A stretch of DNA of 64,000 nt from VRUE01 sp963732225 (GTDB taxonomy: Bacteria; Actinomycetota; Thermoleophilia; Solirubrobacterales; 70-9). The notes under the pieces are model-generated. The model saw nothing but the letters and a program-made list of their open reading frames with translations. It did not search any database and was not told where the DNA came from. This document shows positions 7,986 through 17,185 of this stretch, piece by piece. The stretch covers positions 992,001-1,056,000 of the forward strand of contig CAVSYR010000002.1 in assembly GCA_963732225.1 (NCBI GenBank). Direction: 5' to 3'. The translations under genes were made by a program, and so were the position numbers. Each line of letters begins with the position of its first letter. The stretch's first letter is position 1.

Positions 7986-8878
7986 TAGACGACGAGACCA
8001 AAGAGCCGCAGGACACTTCCGACGAGGGTTCGGAGGCCGCGGCCGCGGGTCCTGTCGAGGCAGAGGACTCCTCGTCCTCGCAAGCTGCGGGCGAGGAGCC
8101 CACCGCCACGCCACCCGCGGACGAGGCGTCTGAAGCCTCGCCCGAGGAGCCCGTGGCCGAGGGAGACGCCGCCCAGGAGTCCGCTGCGGAGGAGCCGGTT
8201 GACGAGGCGCCCGCGGCTGACGCAGGCTCCGCCGAGGAGCCCGTCGCTGAGGAGGCTGCGCCCGAGTCCGAGGCTGAGAAGCCGGTGGCTGAGGAGAAGA
8301 AAAAAGATGTGATCCCGGGTGCTGATCTGGAGCCGATTGCGGTTGAGACGCAAGAGCGGCCGCTCAGTGCTGAGGAGCGGGCTCGCAAGGAAGCCGAAGA
8401 GGAGGAGCGGGCCAAACGCGAGGCCGCTCTGACCGGTGAGGGTGAGGAGGAGCCGAGCGCTGCTTCTCGCGCGCCGGCCAAGATGGCGGGCGACGCTCGC
8501 TACCTCGCCACCGGCAAGCGCAAGACTTCGATTGCCCGCGTCACCCTGCTGCCCGGCAGCGGCAAGGTCGAGATCAACAAACGGGCGCTGGAGGAGTTCT
8601 TCCCGCGGCCGCTGCATCAGACGACGGCGCTGCAGCCGTTGACGATCACCGGCTACGAGGGCAGCGTCGACGTGCGCGTACGCGTCCACGGCGGCGGCAT
8701 CAGCGGCCAGGCCGGCGCGGTGCGCCACGGCATCGCCCGAGCGCTGACCGAGGTCGATCCGGAGCTGCGCGGCGAGCTCAAGCGCCGCGGCTTCCTGACT
8801 CGCGACGCGCGGGCCAAGGAGCGCAAGAAGGCCGGCCTCAAGAAGGCGCGCAAGCGGCCGCAGTTCTCCAAGCGCTAG
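7982..8878 (+). CDS. rpsI: 30S ribosomal protein S9 with long acidic N-terminal extension
   Basis: 298 residues. The S9 domain occupies the last 130 residues (GKRKTSIARVTLLPG ... KKARKRPQFSKR). The first 165 residues are a low-complexity Glu/Ala/Pro tract with repeated EEPVAE-type units and no predicted fold. The TTG start at 7982 overlaps the rplM stop, which favours the long form by translational coupling. An in-frame ATG at 8483 (MAGDARYLATGKRK) would yield a normal-size S9 but has no evident ribosome site. Known S9 proteins of actinobacteria carry shorter tails; this one is unusually long. Confidence 0.92.
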   Translation: MIDDETKEPQDTSDEGSEAAAAGPVEAEDSSSSQAAGEEPTATPPADEASEASPEEPVAEGDAAQESAAEEPVDEAPAADAGSAEEPVAEEAAPESEAEKPVAEEKKKDVIPGADLEPIAVETQERPLSAEERARKEAEEEERAKREAALTGEGEEEPSAASRAPAKMAGDARYLATGKRKTSIARVTLLPGSGKVEINKRALEEFFPRPLHQTTALQPLTITGYEGSVDVRVRVHGGGISGQAGAVRHGIARALTEVDPELRGELKRRGFLTRDARAKERKKAGLKKARKRPQFSKR

Positions 8879-8886
8879 GCCGCGGC

Positions 8887-10200
8887 TTGGCGATCGGGCG
8901 CAAGCTCTTCGGAACCGACGGGGTCCGGGGGGAGGCTGGAACCTTCCTCACGGCCGAGCTCGCCACTGCGCTGGGCAAAGCCGCCGCCGCATCGCTCGAT
9001 GTCGAGCGGCCGCAAGTACTGATCGTCCGCGACACCCGCGAGTCCGGGCCAATGCTCGAGTCGGCCCTGGCGGCCGGGATCGCGGCCGCCGGCGGCGATG
9101 CTCTGCTCGGTGGCGTTCTGCCGACGCCGGCCGCGGCGGTGCTGGCCAAGCGCCTTGGGCTCGACCTTGCCGCGGTTGTCTCCGCCTCGCACAATCCCTA
9201 CCGCGACAACGGGATCAAGTTCTTCTCGGGACTGGGGACCAAGCTCGACGACGAGGCTGAGGCACGGATCGAGGCTCTGCTGGATGTCGAGGCCGAGGCG
9301 GCCGAGACCGGCCAGGTTCGCGAGTTGAACGGTGGCCTCGAGGATTACCTGCGGGCCCTGCAGGCCGCATTTCCACTCGATCTCTCCGGCCAGCACGTGC
9401 TGCTCGACTGTGCCAACGGCGCCACCTTCCGCGCTGCCCCGGCGATCTTCGAGCGGCTCGGCGCCACGGTCGAGACGATCGGCACCGAGCCGGACGGGCG
9501 CAACATCAACGAGGGCTGCGGTTCCACCCACCTCGAGCACCTCGCCAGCGCGGTCGCCAACTCCGAGGCGACGATCGGCTTCGCCTTCGACGGTGACGGC
9601 GATCGCGTCCTCGCCGTCGACGGCAGCGGCCGCAATCACGATGGCGACGAGCTGATCGCGCTGATCGCCCGCGGGATGGCTGGGCGCGGCGAGCTGCGCG
9701 GCGGCGTCGCCGTGACGGTGATGAGCAACTACGGCTTCCACCAAGCGATGGAGCAGGCCGGGATCGAGGTCGCCGTGACCAACGTTGGTGACCGCTACGT
9801 GCTCGACGAGCTGCGCGAGCGCGGCTGGGCGCTCGGCGGCGAGCAGTCGGGTCACATCATCGACACCCGCATAGTCGCCACTGGCGATGGCATCGCCGCC
9901 GCTCTGGCGACGATCCGCGAGCTCGGCGGGGGAGACCTCTCCGCGGTGGAGACGATGGAGAAATTGCCGCAGACCCTGGTCAACGTCAAGGTGGCGGACC
10001 GCGAGGCAATCGCCGGCGCCAAGTCGGTCTGGGAGGCGGTTGAGCGTGAGGAGAAGGCGCTCGAGGGGCGCGGTCGCGTGCTCCTGCGCCCCTCCGGCAC
10101 CGAGCCGCTGGTGAGGGTGATGGTCGAGGCGCCGACCGCTGATGAGGCCGACTCGGTTTGCGAGCGGCTTGTCACTCTGGTCCGCCAAGAGCTGGCCTAG
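8887..10200 (+). CDS. glmM: phosphoglucosamine mutase
   Basis: Interconverts glucosamine-6-phosphate and glucosamine-1-phosphate for UDP-GlcNAc and wall synthesis. 437 residues, TTG start 8 bases after rpsI. The phospho-serine loop SASHNPY has Ser101; the magnesium loop is DGDGDR; the sugar-binding loop is GEQSGH; the phosphate loop is RPSGTEP. All four are intact. It precedes glmS, so both enzymes feeding the amino-sugar branch are together. Confidence 0.95.
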   Translation: MAIGRKLFGTDGVRGEAGTFLTAELATALGKAAAASLDVERPQVLIVRDTRESGPMLESALAAGIAAAGGDALLGGVLPTPAAAVLAKRLGLDLAAVVSASHNPYRDNGIKFFSGLGTKLDDEAEARIEALLDVEAEAAETGQVRELNGGLEDYLRALQAAFPLDLSGQHVLLDCANGATFRAAPAIFERLGATVETIGTEPDGRNINEGCGSTHLEHLASAVANSEATIGFAFDGDGDRVLAVDGSGRNHDGDELIALIARGMAGRGELRGGVAVTVMSNYGFHQAMEQAGIEVAVTNVGDRYVLDELRERGWALGGEQSGHIIDTRIVATGDGIAAALATIRELGGGDLSAVETMEKLPQTLVNVKVADREAIAGAKSVWEAVEREEKALEGRGRVLLRPSGTEPLVRVMVEAPTADEADSVCERLVTLVRQELA

Positions 10201-10231
10201 CTCCGCGGCGTCTACCCTTAATCGCCTCCCT

Positions 10232-12091
10232 ATGTGCGGAATCGTTGGATACGTTGGCGCTCGCCCCTGCCTCGACCTCTTGGTCGCAGGGCTCGAGAAG
10301 CTCGAGTACCGCGGCTATGACTCGGCCGGGATCTCGGTCATCGACGATGGCCGGATCGACAGCGTGCGCGCCGTCGGCAATCTCGACAACCTGCGCGCCG
10401 CCGTCGCCGAGCAGGCCGAGGACGGCGGTGGGGTCGCGGTGGCGACCTCCGACGCGACCACCGGTGTCGCCCACACTCGCTGGGCCACCCACGGCCGCGT
10501 CACCGAGGAGAACGCCCACCCGCACGGCGATTGCACCGACCGCATCCACATCGTCCTCAACGGCATTGTTGAGAACCACGCCGAGCTGCGCCGCGAGCTG
10601 GGCGAGCAGGGCCACCACTTCAGCTCCGAGACCGACGCCGAGATCGTCTCCCACCTGATCGAGCGCAACTACGACGGCGACCTCGTCGCCGCGGTGCGAG
10701 CGTCCTTCTCCGAACTGCGCGGCCACTACGCCTTCGTCGCCATGCACGCCGACGAGCCCAGCCGCCTGGTTGGCGCCCGCAAGGAGTGCCCGCTGGTCGC
10801 CGGCGTCGGCGAGGCCGAGGCCTTTCTCGCCTCGGCGATCCCCGCCTTCCTCGCCGAGACCCGCGAGGCGGTGGCGATCGAAAACGACGAGATCGTCAGC
10901 ATCGACGCCTCGGGCGTGACGATCACCGACGCCGCCGGCAACCCGGTCGAGCGCGCTCCCGAAGAGATCTCCTGGGACGAGGCCGCGGCCGAGAAGGACG
11001 GCTACGAGACTTTCATGCTGAAGGAGATCCACGAACAGGCCAACGCCGTCGCCGAGACGATCGCCGACCGCCTGCCCGACGACGAGGGGGTCGACCTCTC
11101 CGAACTCGAGCTCGACGATGAGTACCTGCGCAGCGTGCAGCGGATCGTGATCGTCGCCTGCGGTACTTCCTACCACGCCGGTCTCGTCGGTCGCTACGCA
11201 ATCGAGGAGTGGGCGCGGGTGCCGGTCGAGATGGACATCGCCTCGGAGTACCGCTACCGCAACCCGGTGATCGGCAAGCACGATCTGGTGATCGGCATCA
11301 CCCAGTCGGGCGAGACGGCCGACACCCTGGCGGCGATGCGCCTGGCGCGTGAGAACGGCGCCAAGGTCCTCGCCGTCACCAACGTGATGGGCAGTCAGGC
11401 GACCCGCGACGCCAACACGGTCCTCTACACCCGCGCCGGCCCCGAGGTCAGCGTCGCCGCGACCAAGACCTTCGTCGCCCAGGTTGCCTCGATGTACCTG
11501 CTCGGCCTGCGGCTGGCCGAAGCGCGGGGCACGATGCCGGCGCCGCGCATCGCCGAGCTCGTCGCTGAGCTGAAGGCGATCCCCTCCAAGATCGACGCCA
11601 CGATCGCCGCCAGCGAAGGCCCGGCGCGCGAGATCGCCGCCGCTCAAGCCGAGCACGAGTTCTTCCTCTACCTCGGCCGCCACATCGGCCTGCCGGTCTG
11701 CCTCGAGGGGGCGCTGAAGCTGAAGGAGATCTCCTACATACCGACCGACGCCTACGCGGCGGGGGAGATGAAGCACGGGCCGATCGCCCTGCTCGATGAG
11801 TCGACACCGGTGATCTGCGTCGCCACCGACAGCCCGGTGCTCGACAAGGTGCTCTCCAACGTCGAAGAGGTGCGCGCCCGCGGCGCGGAAACGATCGCGA
11901 TCGTGACCGCGGGTGACGAGCAGGCAGCGGCGGTGGCCGATCAGACGGTTGAGATCGCGCGCAGCGACTGGATCCTGCAGCCGATCCTGGCGATCCTGCC
12001 ACTGCAACTGCTCGCCTACGAAATCGCCCGCGCCCGCGGCCTCAACGTCGACCAGCCACGCAACCTGGCCAAGACCGTGACTGTCGAGTAA
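10232..12091 (+). CDS. glmS: glutamine-fructose-6-phosphate aminotransferase (isomerizing)
   Basis: 619 residues. The start at ATG 10232 is fixed by the N-terminal nucleophile cysteine of MCGIVGYVG, which must be residue 2 before Met removal. The Ntn glutaminase domain covers about residues 1-240 and is followed by two SIS domains with the sugar-binding CGTSYHAG and ITQSGETADT motifs. The C terminus NVDQPRNLAKTVTVE is the family signature. It makes glucosamine-6-phosphate for the preceding glmM. No glmS ribozyme is visible in the 31-base gap upstream. Confidence 0.97.
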   Translation: MCGIVGYVGARPCLDLLVAGLEKLEYRGYDSAGISVIDDGRIDSVRAVGNLDNLRAAVAEQAEDGGGVAVATSDATTGVAHTRWATHGRVTEENAHPHGDCTDRIHIVLNGIVENHAELRRELGEQGHHFSSETDAEIVSHLIERNYDGDLVAAVRASFSELRGHYAFVAMHADEPSRLVGARKECPLVAGVGEAEAFLASAIPAFLAETREAVAIENDEIVSIDASGVTITDAAGNPVERAPEEISWDEAAAEKDGYETFMLKEIHEQANAVAETIADRLPDDEGVDLSELELDDEYLRSVQRIVIVACGTSYHAGLVGRYAIEEWARVPVEMDIASEYRYRNPVIGKHDLVIGITQSGETADTLAAMRLARENGAKVLAVTNVMGSQATRDANTVLYTRAGPEVSVAATKTFVAQVASMYLLGLRLAEARGTMPAPRIAELVAELKAIPSKIDATIAASEGPAREIAAAQAEHEFFLYLGRHIGLPVCLEGALKLKEISYIPTDAYAAGEMKHGPIALLDESTPVICVATDSPVLDKVLSNVEEVRARGAETIAIVTAGDEQAAAVADQTVEIARSDWILQPILAILPLQLLAYEIARARGLNVDQPRNLAKTVTVE

Positions 12092-12121
12092 GACGCAGTC
12101 CCGCTACTCTTTCTCGCCACT

Positions 12122-13693
12122 ATGGTCAAGATCCGTTACGCCATTCCAGTCTTTGTCGCGATCGTGGCGCTCTTTGTTGCCGGTTGTGGCAGCAGCAGTA
12201 GCAGCAGCAGCGACTCGTCCTCTGGCTCGGACTTGGCCAACCTCGCCTCCCCGGGCTCGCTCGTTTTCGTCGAAGGTCAGCTGCAGCCGAAGGGGGAACT
12301 GAAGCAGAACGCCGACTCGGTCGCGAAGTCCTTCACCGGCGGCGAAGGACTGGGTCAGTTCGTCATCTCCGAACTAGAAAGCTCGGCCCGGGCCGAAGGC
12401 GAATCCCTCGACTTCGCCAAGGAAGTCGAACCGTGGCTGGGCGAAAAGGGCGGCGTTGCCTTTGAACACCTCGACGCCGGCGAACTCTCCGAACCGCTGA
12501 TCGTCATCCAGACCAAGAACTCCGCTGCCGCCCGGGCCTTCATCGACAAACACGCTCAGGGCGACAAACCCTCGAAGGACGTCTCCTACGAAGGCGTTGA
12601 ATTCAAGGTTGGTGGCTCGGAAGACAACGCGGTCGGCTTGATCGATGAAACGGTCGTCCTCGCCCAGAGCGAAAAGGAATTCAAAGCAGCGGTCGACGCC
12701 TCGAAGGGCGAATCGCTTGGTGGCGAAGACCGCTTCCAGAACGCGATTGCCAACGCCTCGAACGGCAGCCTCGCTGACATCTACGTCGACATCGGCGGGA
12801 TCATCGACCAGTCCGAAGGCGGGGAAACTGCGGATCAGGCCAAGGGGGCGCTGCAGGCGACCGGCATCGACCCGAGCGAAGCCACCGCGGTTGCGAGCGT
12901 GATTCCCCAGGCGAACCAGATCGTGGTCGACCTGAGCAGCGAACTGGATGGCCAGGAAGCTCCCGCGGGCGATGCCTCGAAGCTGCTCGGCTCGCTGCCC
13001 GCCAGTTCCTTCGCTGCCTTTTCCACCTCTGAATTCAGCGAGCAACTGGAAGAAGCGATTGACAACCTCGATGAAGAAGGCATCCCTCCCGACCTCGAAC
13101 CGGGCGAACTGAAGAGCACCTTGGAACAGGCGGGGATCGACCTCGACAAAATCGCCGGCTCGCTCGACGAAGCCGCCGTCTTCGCCGAAGGCAACAGCCG
13201 CAGCAGCCTCGCCGGTGCCATGGTCGTGACCAGCAAGTCGAGCGAAGCGGCCGACGCGATCGCCAGCTTCGGCACCTTGCTGCGGGCTGCCCGCGTTCCG
13301 GGCATCACCGCGGTCAGCGGCAAGGCGAGTGGCTTCTCGATCAGCAGCAGCAAACTCGGCGGCAAGCCGATCGTCGTCGTCGCCAAAGACGACCGGATCG
13401 CGATCGGTTACAGCCTGGCGCCGGCCCTGGCGATCCTCAATGGCGGCTCGGGGGCAACCCTTTCCAGCACGCCCGGCTACAAGTCGGCGGTCTCGGCGCT
13501 CGGCAAGACGCCGATCAGTGCCTACGTCGACGGGCCGGCGGCGCTGCACCTCGCCGAAGCCCTCGTGCCGCACTCGAAAACCGACTTCTGGGAAGCCGTT
13601 CCATACCTGAAGAAGATCACCTACATCGGTATTGGCAGGGGTGCGGACGACGAAGTCGCGACGGCAAAGCTGATCGCGGGCATCGGCAAATAG
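12122..13693 (+). CDS. DUF3352-like lipoprotein
   Basis: 523 residues. A type II signal peptide ends in the lipobox VAGC (Cys22), followed by a Ser-rich tether. The body has repeated alpha/beta segments such as GVAFEHLDAGELSEPLIVIQ and VGLIDETVVLAQSEKEFKAAV, as in the DUF3352 family. The role is unknown; it should be anchored outside the membrane. Glutamate is encoded almost only by GAA (I found a single GAG), whereas the flanking genes use GAG. A TACTCT -10-like box lies 11 bases before the ATG. Confidence 0.75.
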   Translation: MVKIRYAIPVFVAIVALFVAGCGSSSSSSSDSSSGSDLANLASPGSLVFVEGQLQPKGELKQNADSVAKSFTGGEGLGQFVISELESSARAEGESLDFAKEVEPWLGEKGGVAFEHLDAGELSEPLIVIQTKNSAAARAFIDKHAQGDKPSKDVSYEGVEFKVGGSEDNAVGLIDETVVLAQSEKEFKAAVDASKGESLGGEDRFQNAIANASNGSLADIYVDIGGIIDQSEGGETADQAKGALQATGIDPSEATAVASVIPQANQIVVDLSSELDGQEAPAGDASKLLGSLPASSFAAFSTSEFSEQLEEAIDNLDEEGIPPDLEPGELKSTLEQAGIDLDKIAGSLDEAAVFAEGNSRSSLAGAMVVTSKSSEAADAIASFGTLLRAARVPGITAVSGKASGFSISSSKLGGKPIVVVAKDDRIAIGYSLAPALAILNGGSGATLSSTPGYKSAVSALGKTPISAYVDGPAALHLAEALVPHSKTDFWEAVPYLKKITYIGIGRGADDEVATAKLIAGIGK

Positions 13694-13699
13694 GCGGCG

Positions 13700-14056
13700 A
13701 TGAGCTCGGGCGTCGGGATCGACCTGCTCGAGATCGACCGCCTGGAGCAAGCGCTGGAGCGGCATCCGCGCCTGGCCGAGCGCGTCTTCACCCGCGCCGA
13801 GCGTGACTACGCCGAGGCCCGGGCCAGACCGGCTCGCCACCTCGCGGCCCGCTTCGCCGCCAAGGAGGCAGTGGTCAAGGCGCTTGGCCTCAGCGGTGGC
13901 TTCGGTCTGGGTCAGATTGAGGTGGTTGCCGGCGAGCCGCCGGTCGTGCGGCTCTCTGGCCGAGCGGCGGATGCCGCCGCGGGCCGGCGAGTCGATCTCT
14001 CGCTGACCCACTCGCGTGACTTTGCGGCTGCGGTGGCAATCGTCGACACTGCCTGA
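13700..14056 (+). CDS. acpS: holo-[acyl-carrier-protein] synthase
   Basis: Transfers the phosphopantetheine arm from CoA to acyl carrier protein. 118 residues, the typical size. GVGIDLLEIDRLEQAL carries the magnesium-binding Asp, and FAAKEAVVKALG carries the conserved Lys-Glu pair; the C-terminal LSLTHSRDFAAAVAI matches the trimer interface strand. It starts 6 bases after the lipoprotein gene and is followed at once by nnr, a very common acpS-nnr pairing. Confidence 0.95.
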   Translation: MSSGVGIDLLEIDRLEQALERHPRLAERVFTRAERDYAEARARPARHLAARFAAKEAVVKALGLSGGFGLGQIEVVAGEPPVVRLSGRAADAAAGRRVDLSLTHSRDFAAAVAIVDTA

Positions 14057-14057
14057 G

Positions 14058-15524
14058 ATGGAGTCGTGGCTCAGCCCCCTCTTCGACGCTGACGGAATCC
14101 GGGCAATCGATCGCTGGGCGATCGGGGAGCAGGGGGTCGCCGAGGCCGATCTGATCGAGGCCGCGGGCACGGCGCTGGCCGAGGCCGTTGCCGGCCTGAC
14201 TCCACAGGGGCCGGTGCGAATCGTCTGCGGCAAGGGCAACAACGGCGGCGACGGTTTGGTCGCGGCCCGACATCTCAGCGATCTCGGTTTCGAGGTCGGG
14301 GTGCTCGAGTTGGAGCAGGGCGGCATCGACGATCTCGATGCTTGGCTGGAGGGCGCGGGCGCGGTTGTCGACGCGATCTTCGGCACCGGTTTCAAGGGCG
14401 AGCCACGGGAGCCAGCGGCCAGCGCGATCGAGGCGATCAACCGTTGTGGCGCACCGGTCATCGCCTGCGACATCGCCTCGGGCGTCGATGCCTCCAGCGG
14501 CGAGATCGCCGCCGCCGCGGTCGAGGCCGACCTCACCGTCAGCTTCCATGCCGCCAAGGTCGGCCACCGGATCGCCCCCGGCAAGTGGCACACGGGCGAG
14601 CTCCGCGTGGTGCCGATTGGCATTCCCGATGGTGCCCCGAGCGGCCCGGTGGCGGGTGCGATCGACTCCGGCGTCCTCGATTTGCTGCTGGGGCGGGGGC
14701 CGCAGTCGACCAAGTTCAGCTCGGGACAGGTCGTGATCGCGGGGGGGTCGCGGGGATTGACCGGGGCCGTGCGGATGTCCTCGCTTGCCGCGATTCGGGC
14801 CGGTGCCGGCTACGCGACGGTCGCGGTGCCGGCTGACCTCGAGACGATCTTCGAGGGCTCGCAGCCAGAGGTGATGTCGGTTGGTTGCCCGGGCGGCGAT
14901 GGCTGCCTGGCGCTGGCCGGCCTGAAGACGATCCGCAGGACGTTCGAGCGCGCCGCCGCGGGCGTGATTGGGCCCGGCATGGGCCGTGATCCCGGCACTG
15001 TGGAGCTGGCTCGCGAAGCGGTCACCGCGATCGAGGCGCCGCTCGTGATCGACGCCGACGGCCTCAACGCCTTCGCCGGCGAGATCGCGCTGCTCAGCGA
15101 GCGGCGGACGCCGACCGTCCTCACTCCCCACGCCGGTGAGCTGGGACGCCTGCTCGATCGCTCCCCCGAGGAGATCGCCGCCAAGCGGCTCGCCGCGGCG
15201 CGCGAAGCGGCCTCGGTGGCGGGGGCGGTCGTCGTGCTCAAGGGCGACGACACGATCGTTACCGACGGTGACCGGGTCGCGGTCAACGCGCTCGCCGCCC
15301 CGGCCCTGGCAACCGCCGGCACCGGCGACGTCCTCTCCGGCATCACCGCCGCGATGCTCGCCCGCGGCCTTGAGCCGTTCGCGGCGGCCTGCGCTGCCGT
15401 GTTCGCCCACGCCCGCGCCGGTCGCGATGCCGCCCGCAGGGTCGGCCTGGTCGAGTCGGTGATCGCCACCGACGTGATCGACTCGATCCCGGCGGGAATG
15501 CGCCCCGGCGGGCCGGTCGAATAA
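14058..15524 (+). CDS. nnr: bifunctional NAD(P)H-hydrate epimerase / ADP-dependent dehydratase
   Basis: Repairs hydrated NADH and NADPH. 488 residues from ATG 14058, one base after acpS. The N-terminal epimerase (YjeF_N) has GKGNNGGDG and IFGTGFKG; the C-terminal dehydratase (carbohydrate-kinase fold) has VIDADGLN, TPHAGELGRL, KGDDTIV and the NALAAPALATAGTGDVLSG nucleotide motif. Both halves look complete. Neighbours acpS and alr match the arrangement seen in many bacteria. Confidence 0.94.
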   Translation: MESWLSPLFDADGIRAIDRWAIGEQGVAEADLIEAAGTALAEAVAGLTPQGPVRIVCGKGNNGGDGLVAARHLSDLGFEVGVLELEQGGIDDLDAWLEGAGAVVDAIFGTGFKGEPREPAASAIEAINRCGAPVIACDIASGVDASSGEIAAAAVEADLTVSFHAAKVGHRIAPGKWHTGELRVVPIGIPDGAPSGPVAGAIDSGVLDLLLGRGPQSTKFSSGQVVIAGGSRGLTGAVRMSSLAAIRAGAGYATVAVPADLETIFEGSQPEVMSVGCPGGDGCLALAGLKTIRRTFERAAAGVIGPGMGRDPGTVELAREAVTAIEAPLVIDADGLNAFAGEIALLSERRTPTVLTPHAGELGRLLDRSPEEIAAKRLAAAREAASVAGAVVVLKGDDTIVTDGDRVAVNALAAPALATAGTGDVLSGITAAMLARGLEPFAAACAAVFAHARAGRDAARRVGLVESVIATDVIDSIPAGMRPGGPVE

Positions 15525-15533
15525 CCTCGCGCC

Positions 15534-15998
15534 ATGAAGACCGCAGCCGAGATCATGGACGCCGACGTGCCTACCGTCTCGCCTGAGGCCGACGCCCGGG
15601 CTGCGATCGAGTTGCTGGCAAAGACCGAGATCAGCGCCCTGCCGGTGATCGACAAGGACCGCAAGGTGGTCGGCATCGTCAGCGAGTCGGACCTGATCCT
15701 CAGCGACGAGGAGGCGGACCTGCACCTGCCGCACTACCTCAACATCATGGGCGGGATCGTCTTCGTCGGCTCGATGAAGGGCTTTGAGAAGCGCCTCGAC
15801 AAGGCCTTCGCGACCAAAGTATCCGAGCTGATGACCGCCGATCCGATCGTCGCCAACAGCGACGACGACGCCGAGACCGTCGCCCGCACGATCGCCGAGA
15901 AGCACCACAATCACCTGCCGGTTGTCGACGGCGAGGGCCGCCTCGCCGGGCTCGTCACCCGGGCCGACGCGTTGGCCGCGCTCGTCGCCAGCGATTAG
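15534..15998 (+). CDS. CBS-pair domain protein
   Basis: 154 residues made only of two CBS domains (KTAAEIMDADVPTVSPEADA and VSELMTADPIVANSDDDAET) with a longer linker (residues about 60-90, HYLNIMGGIVFVGSMK) between them. CBS pairs bind adenine nucleotides or SAM and act as regulatory sensors; the partner is unknown. It sits 9 bases after nnr and 4 bases before alr, so it belongs to this operon. The linker motif is shared with many stand-alone CBS proteins of unknown role. Confidence 0.88.
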   Translation: MKTAAEIMDADVPTVSPEADARAAIELLAKTEISALPVIDKDRKVVGIVSESDLILSDEEADLHLPHYLNIMGGIVFVGSMKGFEKRLDKAFATKVSELMTADPIVANSDDDAETVARTIAEKHHNHLPVVDGEGRLAGLVTRADALAALVASD

Positions 15999-16002
15999 CT
16001 CG

Positions 16003-17112
16003 ATGGAGCGGGCAGTAGCCCGGATCGACCTTGGCGCCGTCGCGCGCAATTGCGCGCGGTTGAAGGCCGAGCTGGGGGCCGAGAGTGAGCTCTGTGCGGT
16101 GGTCAAGGCCGACGGTTACGGTCACGGAGCCGACGCCTGCGCGACGGCGGCCCTCGCCGGTGGCGCCACCCGCCTCGCCGTCGCCACCGGCTCCGAGGCG
16201 GCGCTGATCGGCCGTCGCTTTCCCCAGGTGCCGCTGCTGGCGATGGGCGCGCTCACCCCTGGCGACCTCGAGGACGCGCTCGCCGCCGGCGCCGAGATCG
16301 CCGTCTGGCGCGAGGGCTTCCGCGCCTTTGCCAGCGCTCGCGGCCGGGCGCAGGGTCGGCGGGTGCGGGTGCACGTCAAGTTCGACAGCGGCATGGGCCG
16401 CCTCGGCAATCCCGACGAGGCGGAGGTGCTGGCGCTCGCCCGCGCCTGCGCCGAGGACCCGCACTTGGTCCTGGCCGGGATTTGGACCCACTTCGCCACC
16501 GCCGACGAACCGGGCTCCGACTTCTTCGATCAGCAGCTCGAGCGCTTCACCGCGGTCGTCGAGGCGGTCAAGGCCGAGTCCCCCGAAGTCACCGCCCACG
16601 CCGCCAACAGCGCCGCGGTCTTTCGCGACCCGCGCTCGCACTTCGACATGGCCCGCTGCGGGGTCGCCGTCTACGGGCTCGATCCCTTTCAGGGCGACCC
16701 GGCGGAGCGCGGGCTCGAGCCCGCGCTTTCGCTGCGCTCCTACGTTGCCGACGTCAAGCGCTTCTCGGCGGGAGCAAGCGCCGGCTACGGGCAGACCTGG
16801 CGCGCTCCGGTCGAGACCTCGGTCGGCGTTCTGCCGCTCGGCTACGGCGACGGGGTGCGGCGCGGCCTCTCCAACAACGCCGAGGTGCTGATCCGCGGCC
16901 GCCGCCACCCGCTTGTCGGCACGGTCTCGATGGACAACGTCACGGTCGACCTCGGGGCGGAGACCGAGGTCGAGCCCGGCGATGAGGCGGTGCTGATCGG
17001 CAGCCAGGGCGAGGAGTCGATTCGTAGCGAGGAGGTGGCGGGGCGCCTGGGCACGATCAACTACGAGGTCACCTGTGGGATCTCAGCCAGAGTGCCGCGG
17101 GAGCCCCTGTGA
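16003..17112 (+). CDS. alr: alanine racemase
   Basis: Supplies D-alanine for peptidoglycan. 369 residues from ATG 16003 (MERAVARIDL), chosen over an upstream in-frame start that reads through the previous gene. The PLP lysine is Lys35 in VVKADGYGHG; the second catalytic base is the tyrosine in SAGYGQTW; RYHD-type elements and VSMDNVTVDLG close the C-terminal barrel. A strong 18-bp hairpin follows the stop directly. Confidence 0.95.
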   Translation: MERAVARIDLGAVARNCARLKAELGAESELCAVVKADGYGHGADACATAALAGGATRLAVATGSEAALIGRRFPQVPLLAMGALTPGDLEDALAAGAEIAVWREGFRAFASARGRAQGRRVRVHVKFDSGMGRLGNPDEAEVLALARACAEDPHLVLAGIWTHFATADEPGSDFFDQQLERFTAVVEAVKAESPEVTAHAANSAAVFRDPRSHFDMARCGVAVYGLDPFQGDPAERGLEPALSLRSYVADVKRFSAGASAGYGQTWRAPVETSVGVLPLGYGDGVRRGLSNNAEVLIRGRRHPLVGTVSMDNVTVDLGAETEVEPGDEAVLIGSQGEESIRSEEVAGRLGTINYEVTCGISARVPREPL

Positions 17113-17168
17113 GCGTCCCGATCGTCACGGTGATCGCCGGGGGTTCGAATCCGTGGCGATCGGGACGC
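17113..17168 (+). other. 18-bp intergenic hairpin with T-loop-like sequence
   Basis: Arms 17113-17130 and 17151-17168 pair over 18 positions with one G-U, around a 20-base loop containing GGTTCGAATCC, the signature of tRNA T-loops. An alternative, exclusive 7-bp pairing (GATCGCC 17132-17138 with GGCGATC 17155-17161) would present that loop on a tRNA-minihelix-like stem. It lies between alr and the tRNA nucleotidyltransferase gene. There is no U-tract, so a classic terminator is unlikely. Confidence 0.6.
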
Positions 17169-17185
17169 GAACGCGAGGTTCTCCA

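Noticed and set aside
10201..10231. glmS ribozyme
   Set aside because: The gap before glmS is only 31 bases, far too short, and lacks the ribozyme core.
10172..12007. 611-residue open frame on the minus strand
   Set aside because: Antisense shadow of glmS, whose start, Cys nucleophile and SIS domains are certain.
12374..14713. 779-residue open frame on the minus strand
   Set aside because: Runs antisense through the lipoprotein, acpS and nnr, all of which have clear family motifs; composition is shadow-like.
13890..16106. 738-residue open frame on the minus strand
   Set aside because: Antisense to nnr and the CBS gene; no recognisable domain.
17113..17168. A tRNA gene remnant between alr and the nucleotidyltransferase
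   Set aside because: Only the T-loop-like segment matches; no D arm or anticodon arm can be drawn, and the dominant fold is one long hairpin.
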